Source: an uncultured Collinsella sp. (GTDB taxonomy: Bacteria; Actinomycetota; Coriobacteriia; Coriobacteriales; Coriobacteriaceae). Taken from it: 35,686 nucleotides of DNA. Position numbers and translations under genes: made by a program. The stretch covers positions 1 to 35,686 of the forward strand of contig CABURR010000020.1 in assembly GCA_902493985.1 (NCBI GenBank), in the 5' to 3' direction. The notes under the pieces are model-generated. The model worked only from the letters and a program-made list of their open reading frames with translations. It ran no database searches and was not told the DNA's origin. Below are positions 15,955-24,217 of the stretch, in pieces. Each line of letters starts with the position of its first letter. Position 1 is the stretch's first letter.

Positions 15955-16599
15955 ATGGCTCGCAAAATTACCAAGCGTCAGCAGCAAATTTACGACTTCA
16001 TCAAGGAATATCAGCAGGAGAAGGGTTATCCGCCCAGCGTGCGCGAGATGGCTTCTGCCGTGGGCCTTTCCTCCCCCAGCACCGTGCACGCCCATCTATC
16101 TGCCCTGGAGGCGCGCGGGCTACTCAAGCGCGATGCCACCAAACCGCGCGCCCTGGAACTCTTTAACGAGGACGGTTCCTCTGTCTCAATTTCTAAATCT
16201 GACGAGCCCACCGCACCTCGCGGAACGGTCTCGCTACCGCTCGTTGGTCGCGTCGCGGCTGGGATTCCCATTCTGGCCGAGCAGAATATCGAGGACACTT
16301 TTACTATCCCGACCGAAATCGCCACTGATCAGGGTTCCTTTATCCTTGAGGTGCATGGGAGCTCGATGATCAATGTCGGCATCTTCAATGGCGATTACAT
16401 CATCGTCCGTGAACAAAAGAGTGCCATGAACGGCGAAATTGTCGTGGCCATGATTGATGGTTCAGCGACCGTCAAGACGTTCTACAAGGAGCAGGGACGT
16501 GTACGCCTGCAGCCTGAGAATGACACCATGGAGCCTATCTATGCAACGAATCCCGTTATCTTGGGCAAAGTCGTCGGCTTGATGCGCCGGTTCTCGTAA
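15955..16599 (+). CDS. lexA: SOS repressor LexA
   Basis: I choose the ATG at 15955, preceded by GAGAGG; a TTG at 15925 would lie inside an SOS box. The 214-residue protein has a winged helix (about 1-65, PPSVREMASAVGLSSPSTVHAHL). The C-terminal autoprotease domain shows the cleavage pair Ala102-Gly103 (VAAGIPI), catalytic Ser137 (HGSSM) and Lys174 (ATVKTF). RecA filaments trigger self-cleavage after DNA damage and release the regulon. Three LexA sites lie upstream and a perfect one precedes recA at 26109. Its stop codon overlaps the next gene. Confidence 0.96.
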   Translation: MARKITKRQQQIYDFIKEYQQEKGYPPSVREMASAVGLSSPSTVHAHLSALEARGLLKRDATKPRALELFNEDGSSVSISKSDEPTAPRGTVSLPLVGRVAAGIPILAEQNIEDTFTIPTEIATDQGSFILEVHGSSMINVGIFNGDYIIVREQKSAMNGEIVVAMIDGSATVKTFYKEQGRVRLQPENDTMEPIYATNPVILGKVVGLMRRFS

Positions 16600-17303
16600 T
16601 GCAAAAACGCATCACCATCTTTGATACCGTCCGCGGGTTTACAATGATTTCAATGGCGGGTTTTCACGCTTGCTACGATCTCGCCTACCTGTACGACTGG
16701 GATATGCCCTGGTTTACCCAGACTGTCTTTCAAGACATCTGGCGCGCCAGCATCAGCTGGGTATTTTTGTTTATCGCGGGTTGGATGTGCACCCTTTCGC
16801 GCAACAATATCAAACGTTCCGCCAAATACGCCTTAGCAGCACTCGTCGTCTGGCTGGCAACAACACTTGTCTCAGTCGATGATTCGGTTAATTTTGGCAT
16901 CATCTACTGCATGGCCGCATGTACCGGCATCGTGGCGTTGACCGATCCCGTCCTTAAAAAGATATCAGCGAGATGGGGCATGTCCCTATGCCTTATGTTG
17001 TTCGCCCTCACCTGGAGCATCCCCAAAACAATCTACCCTGTCCCCTACCTGGCGTGGCTGGGATTTCCGAGCCCTGGGTTTGTCTCAGGTGATTACTACC
17101 CCATCATCCCATTTATCTTTATGTATCTTGCAGGATACTTCGCCGCACATATAGCGCAGGGAATCGATAAGACCGTCCCTAGCTGGGCCTACGCCAACCC
17201 CCTGCCGGCGCTCGCCAGCCTTGGACGTCATGCACTCACCTTTTATCTGCTGCATCAGCCCATCATACTGGGCATTTTGGAGCTCGCCTACTCGGTGCGA
17301 TAA
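16599..17303 (+). CDS. DUF1624 / heparan-alpha-glucosaminide acetyltransferase-like membrane protein
   Basis: The 234-residue protein begins with RITIFDTVRGFTMISMAGFHACYDL, the first span of the DUF1624/acyltransferase-3-like family. It has about seven membrane spans, SWVFLFIAGWMCTLSRNN at the second, and ends with LGRHALTFYLLHQPIILG, a conserved family element. Members are thought to acylate or otherwise modify sugars at the membrane; the substrate is unknown. Its ATG overlaps the lexA stop (TAATG), so it is translationally coupled and probably SOS-regulated. The 3' end overlaps the convergent hflX gene by 16 bases, with no terminator between. Confidence 0.85.
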   Translation: MQKRITIFDTVRGFTMISMAGFHACYDLAYLYDWDMPWFTQTVFQDIWRASISWVFLFIAGWMCTLSRNNIKRSAKYALAALVVWLATTLVSVDDSVNFGIIYCMAACTGIVALTDPVLKKISARWGMSLCLMLFALTWSIPKTIYPVPYLAWLGFPSPGFVSGDYYPIIPFIFMYLAGYFAAHIAQGIDKTVPSWAYANPLPALASLGRHALTFYLLHQPIILGILELAYSVR

Positions 17304-18577
17304 CGCTCGAGCCGCGGTGCAATACGAGCCGGCAGTTTCGCCACAATACGAACGCCATCCTCAAGATATTCCTCGTGCAAAAGGGTCCCCTGCTCATGCA
17401 CGAGCGTGATGAGCGCACCTTCACGATACGGAATGTCGGCTGAAAGCAGTACATCGGTGGCAGCTGCCTCGCGAGCAATGCGATCGACGAGATCGTCGAG
17501 TCCCTCGCCCGTTTGGGCTGAGAACAGAACGGCTTCAGGATAACGACGACGGAAACTCAATCGATCAACGCTATCGAGAAGATCGATTTTATTGAACACC
17601 GTAAGCGTCAAACGCTCGCCGGCACCGATCTCATCAAGCACGCGGTCGACAGCCTCCAGCTGCCGCTCATAGTCCTCGTCAGACGCATCTACGACTTTGA
17701 GAATTAGATCGGCACCCAACACCTCGGACAGTGTCGATTTAAAGGCATCGACCAGACCATGCGGCAGCTTTTGAATAAAGCCGACGGTATCGGTGATCGT
17801 CATGCCGCGACCGCCGGGCAGGCGATACGAACGCGTCGTCGGGTCGAGCGTAGCAAACAGCTTGTCCTGAGAAAGTACCGTAGAGCCGGTCAGACGATTG
17901 AGCAACGTCGATTTACCGGCATTGGTATAACCGGCTAACGCGACGCGAAACGCCGGTGACTCAATGCGGCTCTTGGATTGAACATCGCGACGCTGTTCAA
18001 CCTGCTTGAGCTCACGGCGAAGCGCAGCGATCTTATTACGAATGAGGCGACGGTCGACCTCGAGCTGACTTTCGCCCTGACCAAAGCGTGAGCCGATGCC
18101 GCCGCGCGTCTGTTCCTTGGCGAGATGACTCCACATGCCACGCAGACGAGGCAACAGATATTGAAGCTGTGCCAGCTGTACCTGCAGGCGTCCCTCACGC
18201 GTCTGAGCATGAAGGCCAAAGATATCCAAGATCAGTGCCGTACGATCGATAATCTTTACCGGCTCGCCCACGGCTTTCTCCAAATAGGATTGCTGCGAGG
18301 GTGTCAGGTCGTCGTCAAAAATAACGACATCGGCATCCATGCGATGTACCAGGCCGCACAGCTCTTCAACCTTACCGGAACCGATAAACGATTTAGGATA
18401 CGGCTTTACCAAACGCTGCGATAAGCGTGCCACGCACTGGGCACCAGCCGTGTGGGCAAGACGCTCCAGCTCATCAAGCGAGCGATCGAGCGGCCATGCA
18501 TTGTCGCGCCATTCAACACCAACCAAAATGGCACGCTCGGGCTCGGGTGCCGTGGGAACAAGAGGAAAACGGGCCAT
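17288..18577 (-). CDS. hflX: Ribosome-associated GTPase HflX
   Basis: The 429-residue GTPase has the N-terminal HflX domain (SFIGSGKVEEL, VIFDDDLTPSQQSYLE, LDIFGLHAQTREGRLQVQLAQLQY) and the Gly-rich GGIGSRFGQGESQLEVDRR linker. The G domain has G1 GYTNAGKST, G3 DTVGFIQKLP and G4 NKID. HflX binds stalled or stressed ribosomes and can split them. The first ATG overlaps the miaA stop region at 18577, so it is coupled to miaA, as in many bacteria. The C-terminal 60 residues are a normal HflX tail. Confidence 0.96.
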   Translation of the reverse strand: MARFPLVPTAPEPERAILVGVEWRDNAWPLDRSLDELERLAHTAGAQCVARLSQRLVKPYPKSFIGSGKVEELCGLVHRMDADVVIFDDDLTPSQQSYLEKAVGEPVKIIDRTALILDIFGLHAQTREGRLQVQLAQLQYLLPRLRGMWSHLAKEQTRGGIGSRFGQGESQLEVDRRLIRNKIAALRRELKQVEQRRDVQSKSRIESPAFRVALAGYTNAGKSTLLNRLTGSTVLSQDKLFATLDPTTRSYRLPGGRGMTITDTVGFIQKLPHGLVDAFKSTLSEVLGADLILKVVDASDEDYERQLEAVDRVLDEIGAGERLTLTVFNKIDLLDSVDRLSFRRRYPEAVLFSAQTGEGLDDLVDRIAREAAATDVLLSADIPYREGALITLVHEQGTLLHEEYLEDGVRIVAKLPARIAPRLERYRTE

Positions 18578-19515
18578 TAGGCAGCCTCAATACGATGCAG
18601 GATATCCTCAACGACCTCATCGATCGTACATTCATCCATATCAAACCACGCGATACGGTCATCGCGCTTAAACCACGAAAGCTGACGCTTGGCATAACGA
18701 CGCGAACGCATCTTGATGAGTTCGCGAGCCTCATCCATGCTCATCACACCATTGAAAGCATCGATGATCTCTTTATAGCCAATTGCCTGCATCGACGTCA
18801 GGGCATCTCCCAGCCCCTGGCCCATAAGACCGCGGACCTCATCGACAAGGCCCTGCTCAAACATCAGATCGACACGCAGGTTAATGCGCTCGTAGAGCAC
18901 CTCGCGATTACGCGTCAGACCAAACCACAGAGCGTGATAATGCTCGCGCGGAACACTAAACTGCGACTTTTGCTGCGCATAGGAGACGCCATCATCGTGC
19001 ATTTCGAGCGCGCGAATCACGCGACGCACGTTATGGGGATGAATAACAGCAGCCGATTCTGGATCACGCTCGGCAAGCAGGGCATGCAGTTCTTCCTCAC
19101 CAATACGCTCGGCAAGCTCCTGATAGCCCGCACGGCGATCGTCCTCAAGTTCACCCGAGGGAAAGTCCATCTCATCAAGGGCAGCCTTGAGATACAGCCC
19201 CGTACCTCCGCAAAAAACAGGCAGGCAACCCGAACCAAGGAGACGTTCAACATGCGCGCGAGCGTCAGCCTGATAAAGCGCAGCAGAATATGCCACACCC
19301 GGCTCTACAATGTCGACGAGACGCAGTGGCGCCGTACACTCATTGGGCGCCATCTTTGCGGTACCGATGTCCATGCCGCGATAGATTTGCATCGCATCGC
19401 ACGACAGCACTTCGGACGAAAGACGAGCTGCCAAACGGTCGGCAACATCACTCTTACCAACCGCCGTCGGACCGACGATCGCAACGGCGGAAAGACCTGT
19501 CCCGGGAGAAACCAT
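18577..19515 (-). CDS. miaA: tRNA dimethylallyltransferase
   Basis: The 312-residue enzyme transfers dimethylallyl from DMAPP to N6 of A37 in tRNAs reading UNN codons. It has the P-loop GPTAVGKS (15-22), the SCDAMQIYRGMDIGTAK motif with the catalytic Asp, PVFCGGTGLYLKA, and SMQAIGYKE with RSRRYAKRQLSWF in the C-terminal tRNA-binding part. It overlaps miaB by one base at the start and hflX at the end. MiaB then adds the 2-methylthio group to its product, so the gene pair forms one modification pathway. Confidence 0.96.
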   Translation of the reverse strand: MVSPGTGLSAVAIVGPTAVGKSDVADRLAARLSSEVLSCDAMQIYRGMDIGTAKMAPNECTAPLRLVDIVEPGVAYSAALYQADARAHVERLLGSGCLPVFCGGTGLYLKAALDEMDFPSGELEDDRRAGYQELAERIGEEELHALLAERDPESAAVIHPHNVRRVIRALEMHDDGVSYAQQKSQFSVPREHYHALWFGLTRNREVLYERINLRVDLMFEQGLVDEVRGLMGQGLGDALTSMQAIGYKEIIDAFNGVMSMDEARELIKMRSRRYAKRQLSWFKRDDRIAWFDMDECTIDEVVEDILHRIEAA

Positions 19516-20891
19516 TAGCGCGGCTCGCCCACAACGGAGCCGGATAAATACCAGGTCTTGGCAACGTCAACGTCAACATCAACGATCTTGCCAACAAGCT
19601 GATCGATGCTGTAACCCTCGGGGATAGGCGCATGAACGGTCTGATTCTTGGGACTCTTGCCCAGCAGGACCGCGTCGTTCTTTTTACTCGTTCCCTCAAT
19701 GAGCGCCGGAACCACAGTATGAAGCTCACCCTGGTTATACTCGTGTGCCGTGGTCTCGATAACCTTAACCAGGCGGTTGAAACGCTCGAGAATAACCTCA
19801 TGCGGCGTAGGATCGTCAATCTCGGCGGCCGGGGTACCGGCGCGCTTGGAATAGATGAAGGTATAGGCCTGAGCATAGCGGACCGTCTCGGCAAGTGAGA
19901 GCGTCTGCTCAAAGTCTTCTTCAGTCTCGCCCGGGAAGCCAACGATAATGTCGGTCGAGAGCGCGATATCGGGCATGCGGTTGCGAATGCGATCGACCAG
20001 GCCCAGATAGTCCTCGCGTGTATAACGGCGATTCATCTCTTTGAGGATCCGTGTCGAACCTGACTGGACGGCCAGGTGCAACTGCGGCATAACGGCAGGC
20101 GTCTCGGCCATGGCGTCGATGGTCTCGGGGAGCAGATCCTTGGGATGCGAAGACGTAAAGAAGATGCGCTCCACACCCGTATCGCCCACGGCACGCAGCA
20201 GATCGGCAAAACGCGGCTTGCCAAACAGATCGCGACCATATGAGTTAACGTTTTGGCCCAGCAGCGTAATCTCACGCACGCCCTGGCGCACCAAACCGGT
20301 CACCTCGTCGACAATCTCCTCGAAGGGGCGACTTTTTTCGCGACCGCGCACGTACGGCACGATGCAATAGGTGCAGAAATTATTGCAGCCTGTCATGATG
20401 GGCACCCAGGCGTGATACTGGGTCTCGCGATGCCACGGCATGCTCATGGCATCCGTATCCTCATGCTCATTGGTGCGGATATGACGCTTACCATCAAGGA
20501 ACGCCTCGGCAATGAGCTCGGCCACATGTGCGATGGAATGCGTGCCAAAGATGACATTGACGTTATCGACGTTGGTGAGCAGGCCCTCGCCATCACGCTG
20601 CGCAATGCAGCCGCCCACGGCAACCACACGCTTGCCCGAAGGCGAAGGCGGCAGGCTTTTGCAGGAATTGCACTGACCGTACAGGCGAGTATCGGCGGCC
20701 TCACGCACACAGCATGTCATGAAGACAACGATATCGGCATGCTCGGGATCGAGCGCCATGAGACAGCCATACGAATCGAGCAGACCGCTCACGCGCTCGG
20801 AATCGTGCTGATTCATCTGGCAGCCAAAGGTGCGGATAAAGTAGGTTTTACCGGCAAGAATATCGCGTACGGAACGCTGGTCCATGTGCAT
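19515..20891 (-). CDS. miaB: tRNA-2-methylthio-N6-dimethylallyladenosine synthase
   Basis: This radical-SAM methylthiotransferase has N-terminal cluster cysteines Cys24, Cys60 and Cys95, the SAM cluster CNNFCTYC (Cys169, Cys173, Cys176) and a C-terminal TRAM domain (about 385-450) that binds tRNA. It converts i6A37 to ms2i6A37. The upstream ATG (20891) is only three bases after AGGA, so the second ATG (20885) may be the true start. It follows spoVS by about 40 bases with no terminator and overlaps miaA, so the rny-to-hflX stretch is probably one operon. The paralogue at 27518 is RimO. Confidence 0.95.
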   Translation of the reverse strand: MHMDQRSVRDILAGKTYFIRTFGCQMNQHDSERVSGLLDSYGCLMALDPEHADIVVFMTCCVREAADTRLYGQCNSCKSLPPSPSGKRVVAVGGCIAQRDGEGLLTNVDNVNVIFGTHSIAHVAELIAEAFLDGKRHIRTNEHEDTDAMSMPWHRETQYHAWVPIMTGCNNFCTYCIVPYVRGREKSRPFEEIVDEVTGLVRQGVREITLLGQNVNSYGRDLFGKPRFADLLRAVGDTGVERIFFTSSHPKDLLPETIDAMAETPAVMPQLHLAVQSGSTRILKEMNRRYTREDYLGLVDRIRNRMPDIALSTDIIVGFPGETEEDFEQTLSLAETVRYAQAYTFIYSKRAGTPAAEIDDPTPHEVILERFNRLVKVIETTAHEYNQGELHTVVPALIEGTSKKNDAVLLGKSPKNQTVHAPIPEGYSIDQLVGKIVDVDVDVAKTWYLSGSVVGEPR

Positions 20892-20930
20892 AAGTCCTAA
20901 CGATGGGGAGCGAAACGAGGCAAGCAGAAG

Positions 20931-21248
20931 CTATGCCACAGGCTTAACATCATCCATGACGACGTTATCCATAGCAGCTCGATTGATCTGGTGAACGTAG
21001 ATAGAAAGGCGGATGGCCGTGCGCGACTCCCCGTTAATGAGGATGTCGGAGAACACAGGCGCGCAGGAAATATCAAAACCGGTTGGAATCAAAAAACCGC
21101 GCGCGATAGCAACGGCCTTAATGGCCTGGTTGACAGCACCGGCACCGACACACTGGATGTTGACGGGTACACCATCCTTGACCATGCCGGCGATGGCGCC
21201 GGCAACGGACGCGGGCGATGATTTGCTTGATACCTTCAGGCAATCCAT
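20931..21248 (-). CDS. spoVS: Stage V sporulation protein S (SpoVS) homologue
   Basis: I use the ATG at 21248 (AGGAG upstream) instead of the longer open frame from 21323. The 105-residue protein begins MDCLKVSSKSSPASVAGAIAGM, then GAGAVNQAIKAVAIARGFLIPTGFDISCAP and GESRTAIRLSIYV, a clear SpoVS (Alba-like) pattern. It is about 19 residues longer at the C-terminus than the usual 86-residue form. SpoVS affects septation and coat assembly in Bacillus; its role in organisms not known to sporulate is unknown. The rny-spoVS-miaB neighbourhood is conserved in Gram-positive bacteria. Confidence 0.9.
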   Translation of the reverse strand: MDCLKVSSKSSPASVAGAIAGMVKDGVPVNIQCVGAGAVNQAIKAVAIARGFLIPTGFDISCAPVFSDILINGESRTAIRLSIYVHQINRAAMDNVVMDDVKPVA

Positions 21249-21298
21249 GAAGAAACTCCTGCGTTTAAAAGTACGTTTTAACTGCAATAACTTTATCG

Positions 21299-21316
21299 TA
21301 CCGAGTGGACTCGGTA
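21299..21316. promoter_or_regulatory. Short palindrome between the ATPase gene and spoVS
   Basis: TACCGAGT and ACTCGGTA flank GG, 7 bases after the stop codon of the ATPase gene and 51 bases before the spoVS start. There is no T-run, so it is either a weak terminator/processing hairpin or a protein site. Confidence 0.35.
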
Positions 21317-21322
21317 AAGGCA

Positions 21323-22408
21323 CTATTCCTCTTTGGCAAGATCGAAGGTCACGGTGATTCGATCACGCGAAACACGGATCTTTGGGTCGCCGCAAAGATT
21401 GAGATAGTACCGGGCGGCAAGGTCATTAAAGTCGCGCTCCACAGCACGCGAAAACTGTGCCATGTCATCCTTGGCAATACGCAGCCCACGACGATCCTTC
21501 GCGAGATCGACAGGAGCCGGCGCATGCGAGGATGAGTCACGCTCGCGCAGCAGACGCGCAGTCACACCGCGAACGGGCTTAATCTGCCCTGCCAAAATGC
21601 GATGGGCCGTGCGCTCGGACATCTCAAGACCCAAACCCGAACAAATACGAATAAAGTCCTCGGCATCAGAGGCAAGGCCTAAACGATCGACAACCGGAAG
21701 CTCGCTCTCATCATCAATAAACAGGAGACGAGACGTATCGAGCCGACTTGACGCCTGAGCATAAAGGGTCGCGGCAATCTCAGACGGAGAACCAAGATAG
21801 ACATCGCAACCACGCAACTCCTCGAGCGCAAACTCACAGGCAGCGCGAATAATATTATGCGGACCGCGAGCACAGACATAACGTCCGTCCTCATCCTTGA
21901 CGGCCTGGGGCCAGCTGGACTGATCGGCACGCTCGCTGAGGCGGTCGGCCGCAACGCTCACCTTAAAGGCTGAGCCAAGATCGACACCAGACGTGACCAC
22001 GCGGGCCTCGTCGGTGTTCTGCTTGATCGAAAACAATGCCATGCCACGACCGTGAACGCCCCAACGGTCCATCTTCATGCTCTCGAGCTTTGAGGTAACG
22101 CGAGCATCGAAGATTCGCTCTTGCATATCCTGCGGAACACCCGAGCCGTTATCCAGAAAGACAAGCGTGCGGACGCCATCTTCCTTGGTCGTGGCGAGAT
22201 AGACCTTGTCGGCGCCGGCATCGCGAGCATTACGGAGCATTTCGATGACGATATCCTCGACATGCTGAATGTCGTGCTTTGCCTGGCGCCGCTCGGCCTC
22301 CGAAACGCGGAGGCGGACATACCCCTCGCCAAGGTTCTCCTCGACGCGAAGGTTGCCCTCCCCCGACATCGACGCGATAAATGAGATGAGCTCGTTCGCG
22401 TCGCTCAT
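21323..22408 (-). CDS. GHKL-type ATP-binding protein with MutL-like motifs, function unknown
   Basis: The 361-residue protein has a single N-terminal GHKL ATPase domain: N box EDIVIEMLRNARDAGAD (about 51-67), G1 FLDNGSGVP (about 90-98), then RVTSKL and GVHGRGMALFSI. The TSK followed by G-x-x-G-R-G-x-A-L pattern resembles MutL and Hsp90-like ATPases more than histidine kinases, and there is no phosphoacceptor histidine region or membrane span. The second half, about 200 residues, has no motif I recognise. The ATG is one base after the rny stop codon, so it is tightly coupled to RNase Y, in the place where Bacillus has ymdB. A role in RNA turnover or repair is speculation. Confidence 0.82.
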   Translation of the reverse strand: MSDANELISFIASMSGEGNLRVEENLGEGYVRLRVSEAERRQAKHDIQHVEDIVIEMLRNARDAGADKVYLATTKEDGVRTLVFLDNGSGVPQDMQERIFDARVTSKLESMKMDRWGVHGRGMALFSIKQNTDEARVVTSGVDLGSAFKVSVAADRLSERADQSSWPQAVKDEDGRYVCARGPHNIIRAACEFALEELRGCDVYLGSPSEIAATLYAQASSRLDTSRLLFIDDESELPVVDRLGLASDAEDFIRICSGLGLEMSERTAHRILAGQIKPVRGVTARLLRERDSSSHAPAPVDLAKDRRGLRIAKDDMAQFSRAVERDFNDLAARYYLNLCGDPKIRVSRDRITVTFDLAKEE

Positions 22409-22409
22409 A

Positions 22410-23966
22410 TTATTTAGCGATATCGACAGCGCGGCTCTCGCGAATCACGACGACGCGCACCTGACCGGGATACTCCATCTCTTCCTCGATCTGATGGGCG
22501 ATATCGTGAGCCAGAACCGTGGACTGGGCATCGGAGATCTTGTCCGGCTGAACCATGACATGGACCTCGCGACCAGCCTGCATGGCATAGGTACGCTCGA
22601 CGCCGTCATGGGAGTTGGCGATCTCCTCGAGCTTCTCAAGGCGCTTGATGTAGTTCTCGGCAGACTCGCGACGGGCACCGGGGCGAGAGGCTGAGACAGC
22701 ATCGGCGGCCTGCACCAGGACATCGAGCACCGTGTTGGGGTCGACATCGGCATGGTGAGCCTCGATAGCGTGGACGATAACGGGCTTCTCGCCATAACGA
22801 CGGGCGAGCTCGGCGCCGATGACGGCATGCGGGCCCTCGACGTCGTGGTCAATTGCCTTGCCCAGGTCGTGAAGCAGACCGGCGCGCTTGGCGGTCACAA
22901 CGTCCAGGCCAAGCTCGGAAGCCATCACGCCGCAGAGATCAGAGACCTCGAGGGAGTGCTGAAGCACGTTCTGACCAAACGAGGTACGGTAGCGCAAGGC
23001 ACCAAGGGTCTTGACGATCTCGGGGTGCAGGTCGTGGATGCCAGTATCGAAGGCAGCCTGCTCGCCAGCCTCGCGCACGCGCTGCTGAACCAGGTCGGCA
23101 GCCTTGTGATACATCTCCTCGATGCGGGCAGGGTGAATGCGGCCGTCGGCGATGAGGTTCTCGAGGGCGACACGGGCGGTCTCACGACGGACCGGGTCGA
23201 AGCTCGAAAGAACGACGGTCTCGGGCGTGTCGTCGATCACGAGGTTGACGCCGGAAACCTGCTCGAAGGTGCGGATGTTGCGACCCTCGCGACCGATAAT
23301 ACGGCCCTTGAGGTCATCAGAGGGAATGTGCACGGAGGTAACGGTGACCTCGGCAGTGTGGTCGGCAGCGCAGCGCTGAATCGCCAGGGACAGAATCTCC
23401 TGGGCGGTCTTGTGGCACTCGGCGCGAACCTGCTGCTCGGACTCGCGAATGATCGTGGCGGCCTCGTGGGTGACCTCGCCGCGAACCTTATCGAGGAGCT
23501 CCTTGTGGGCATCCTCGCGGGTAAGGTCGGCGATACGCTCGAGCTCGGAGGTCTGCTTTGCGCAGAGCTCCTCGAGCTCACGGGAGCGCTTCTCGACCTG
23601 ACCGGCCTGACTGGACAGCTGATGCTCGCGCTTGTCGAGAGCGTCGTTGCGGCGATCAAGGGATTCCTCGCGCTGCATCACGCGGTTCTCGAGCGTACGA
23701 ATCTCGCTCTTACGCTGCTTGTCCTCGGCCTCGGCGGCCTGCTTGTTCTTGATGATCTCCTCTTTAGCCTCGAGCAGAGCCTCTTTTTTGAGGGTCTCGG
23801 CCTGACGCTTTGCATCGCCGATCAGGGACTCAGCCTGTGCGTGTGCCGACTGGATCTTTTCGTCGGCCTCATGAAGACTACCCTGCTTGGCGGTGCGCAT
23901 GTAGGCAATGGCGGCGATGGCACCTAAAACGATGCCAACGAGCGCTGCGATGATAGGCATGCTCAC
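22410..23966 (-). CDS. rny: Ribonuclease Y
   Basis: The 518-residue endoribonuclease starts mRNA decay at the membrane. It has an N-terminal membrane anchor (about 4-23), a long Lys/Glu/Gln-rich coiled coil (about 30-190), a KH domain with GRIIGREGRN (221-230) and an HD domain with the metal-binding pair His366-Asp367 (LLHDLGKAIDHD). Length and order match the Bacillus enzyme. It has its own strong promoter at 24127-24155 and a leader of about 150 bases with a hairpin. RNase J is encoded at the right end of the window, so both main Gram-positive decay enzymes are here. Confidence 0.96.
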   Translation of the reverse strand: MSMPIIAALVGIVLGAIAAIAYMRTAKQGSLHEADEKIQSAHAQAESLIGDAKRQAETLKKEALLEAKEEIIKNKQAAEAEDKQRKSEIRTLENRVMQREESLDRRNDALDKREHQLSSQAGQVEKRSRELEELCAKQTSELERIADLTREDAHKELLDKVRGEVTHEAATIIRESEQQVRAECHKTAQEILSLAIQRCAADHTAEVTVTSVHIPSDDLKGRIIGREGRNIRTFEQVSGVNLVIDDTPETVVLSSFDPVRRETARVALENLIADGRIHPARIEEMYHKAADLVQQRVREAGEQAAFDTGIHDLHPEIVKTLGALRYRTSFGQNVLQHSLEVSDLCGVMASELGLDVVTAKRAGLLHDLGKAIDHDVEGPHAVIGAELARRYGEKPVIVHAIEAHHADVDPNTVLDVLVQAADAVSASRPGARRESAENYIKRLEKLEEIANSHDGVERTYAMQAGREVHVMVQPDKISDAQSTVLAHDIAHQIEEEMEYPGQVRVVVIRESRAVDIAK

Positions 23967-23995
23967 TCCTTTTTATGGATTCGTTACACAACAAA

Positions 23996-24021
23996 GCGAA
24001 CCGTCCTTACGAACGGCTCGC
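23996..24021 (-). promoter_or_regulatory. Hairpin in the rny leader
   Basis: On the minus strand GCGAGCCGTTC pairs with GACGGTTCGC (one GT wobble and one bulge) around GTAAG, followed by TTTGTTGTG. It lies between the rny promoter and its start codon, so it is either a terminator that catches recX read-through or a leader attenuator. The rest of the gap 23967-24217 holds only the rny promoter. Confidence 0.45.
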
Positions 24022-24126
24022 GACATTTGAGTAATATGGGCGCAGCTTATGCGGGTCGGATACAGATAAACATATAAACAAACTCATCACAGATGAGCAC
24101 ATATCACAAAGCAAATGACAGTGTTT

Positions 24127-24155
24127 ATCGTACGTTGAACCACAACAACTGTCAA
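24127..24155 (-). promoter_or_regulatory. Promoter of rny
   Basis: On the minus strand a perfect TTGACA (24150-24155) is 17 bases from TACGAT (24127-24132). It lies between the recX stop codon and rny, giving a leader of about 150 bases. Confidence 0.7.
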
Positions 24156-24217
24156 ATAAATGGCCCCAGTACGGCGGCTAAAACGCGGTGAACGGCAGGA
24201 CCACAAAACGCATACGC

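Noticed and set aside
22410..23966. Plus-strand frame 22752-23927 (391 residues) opposite rny
   Set aside because: It is the antisense of the coiled-coil and KH/HD coding sequence, Leu/Gly/Val-rich and without start signals.
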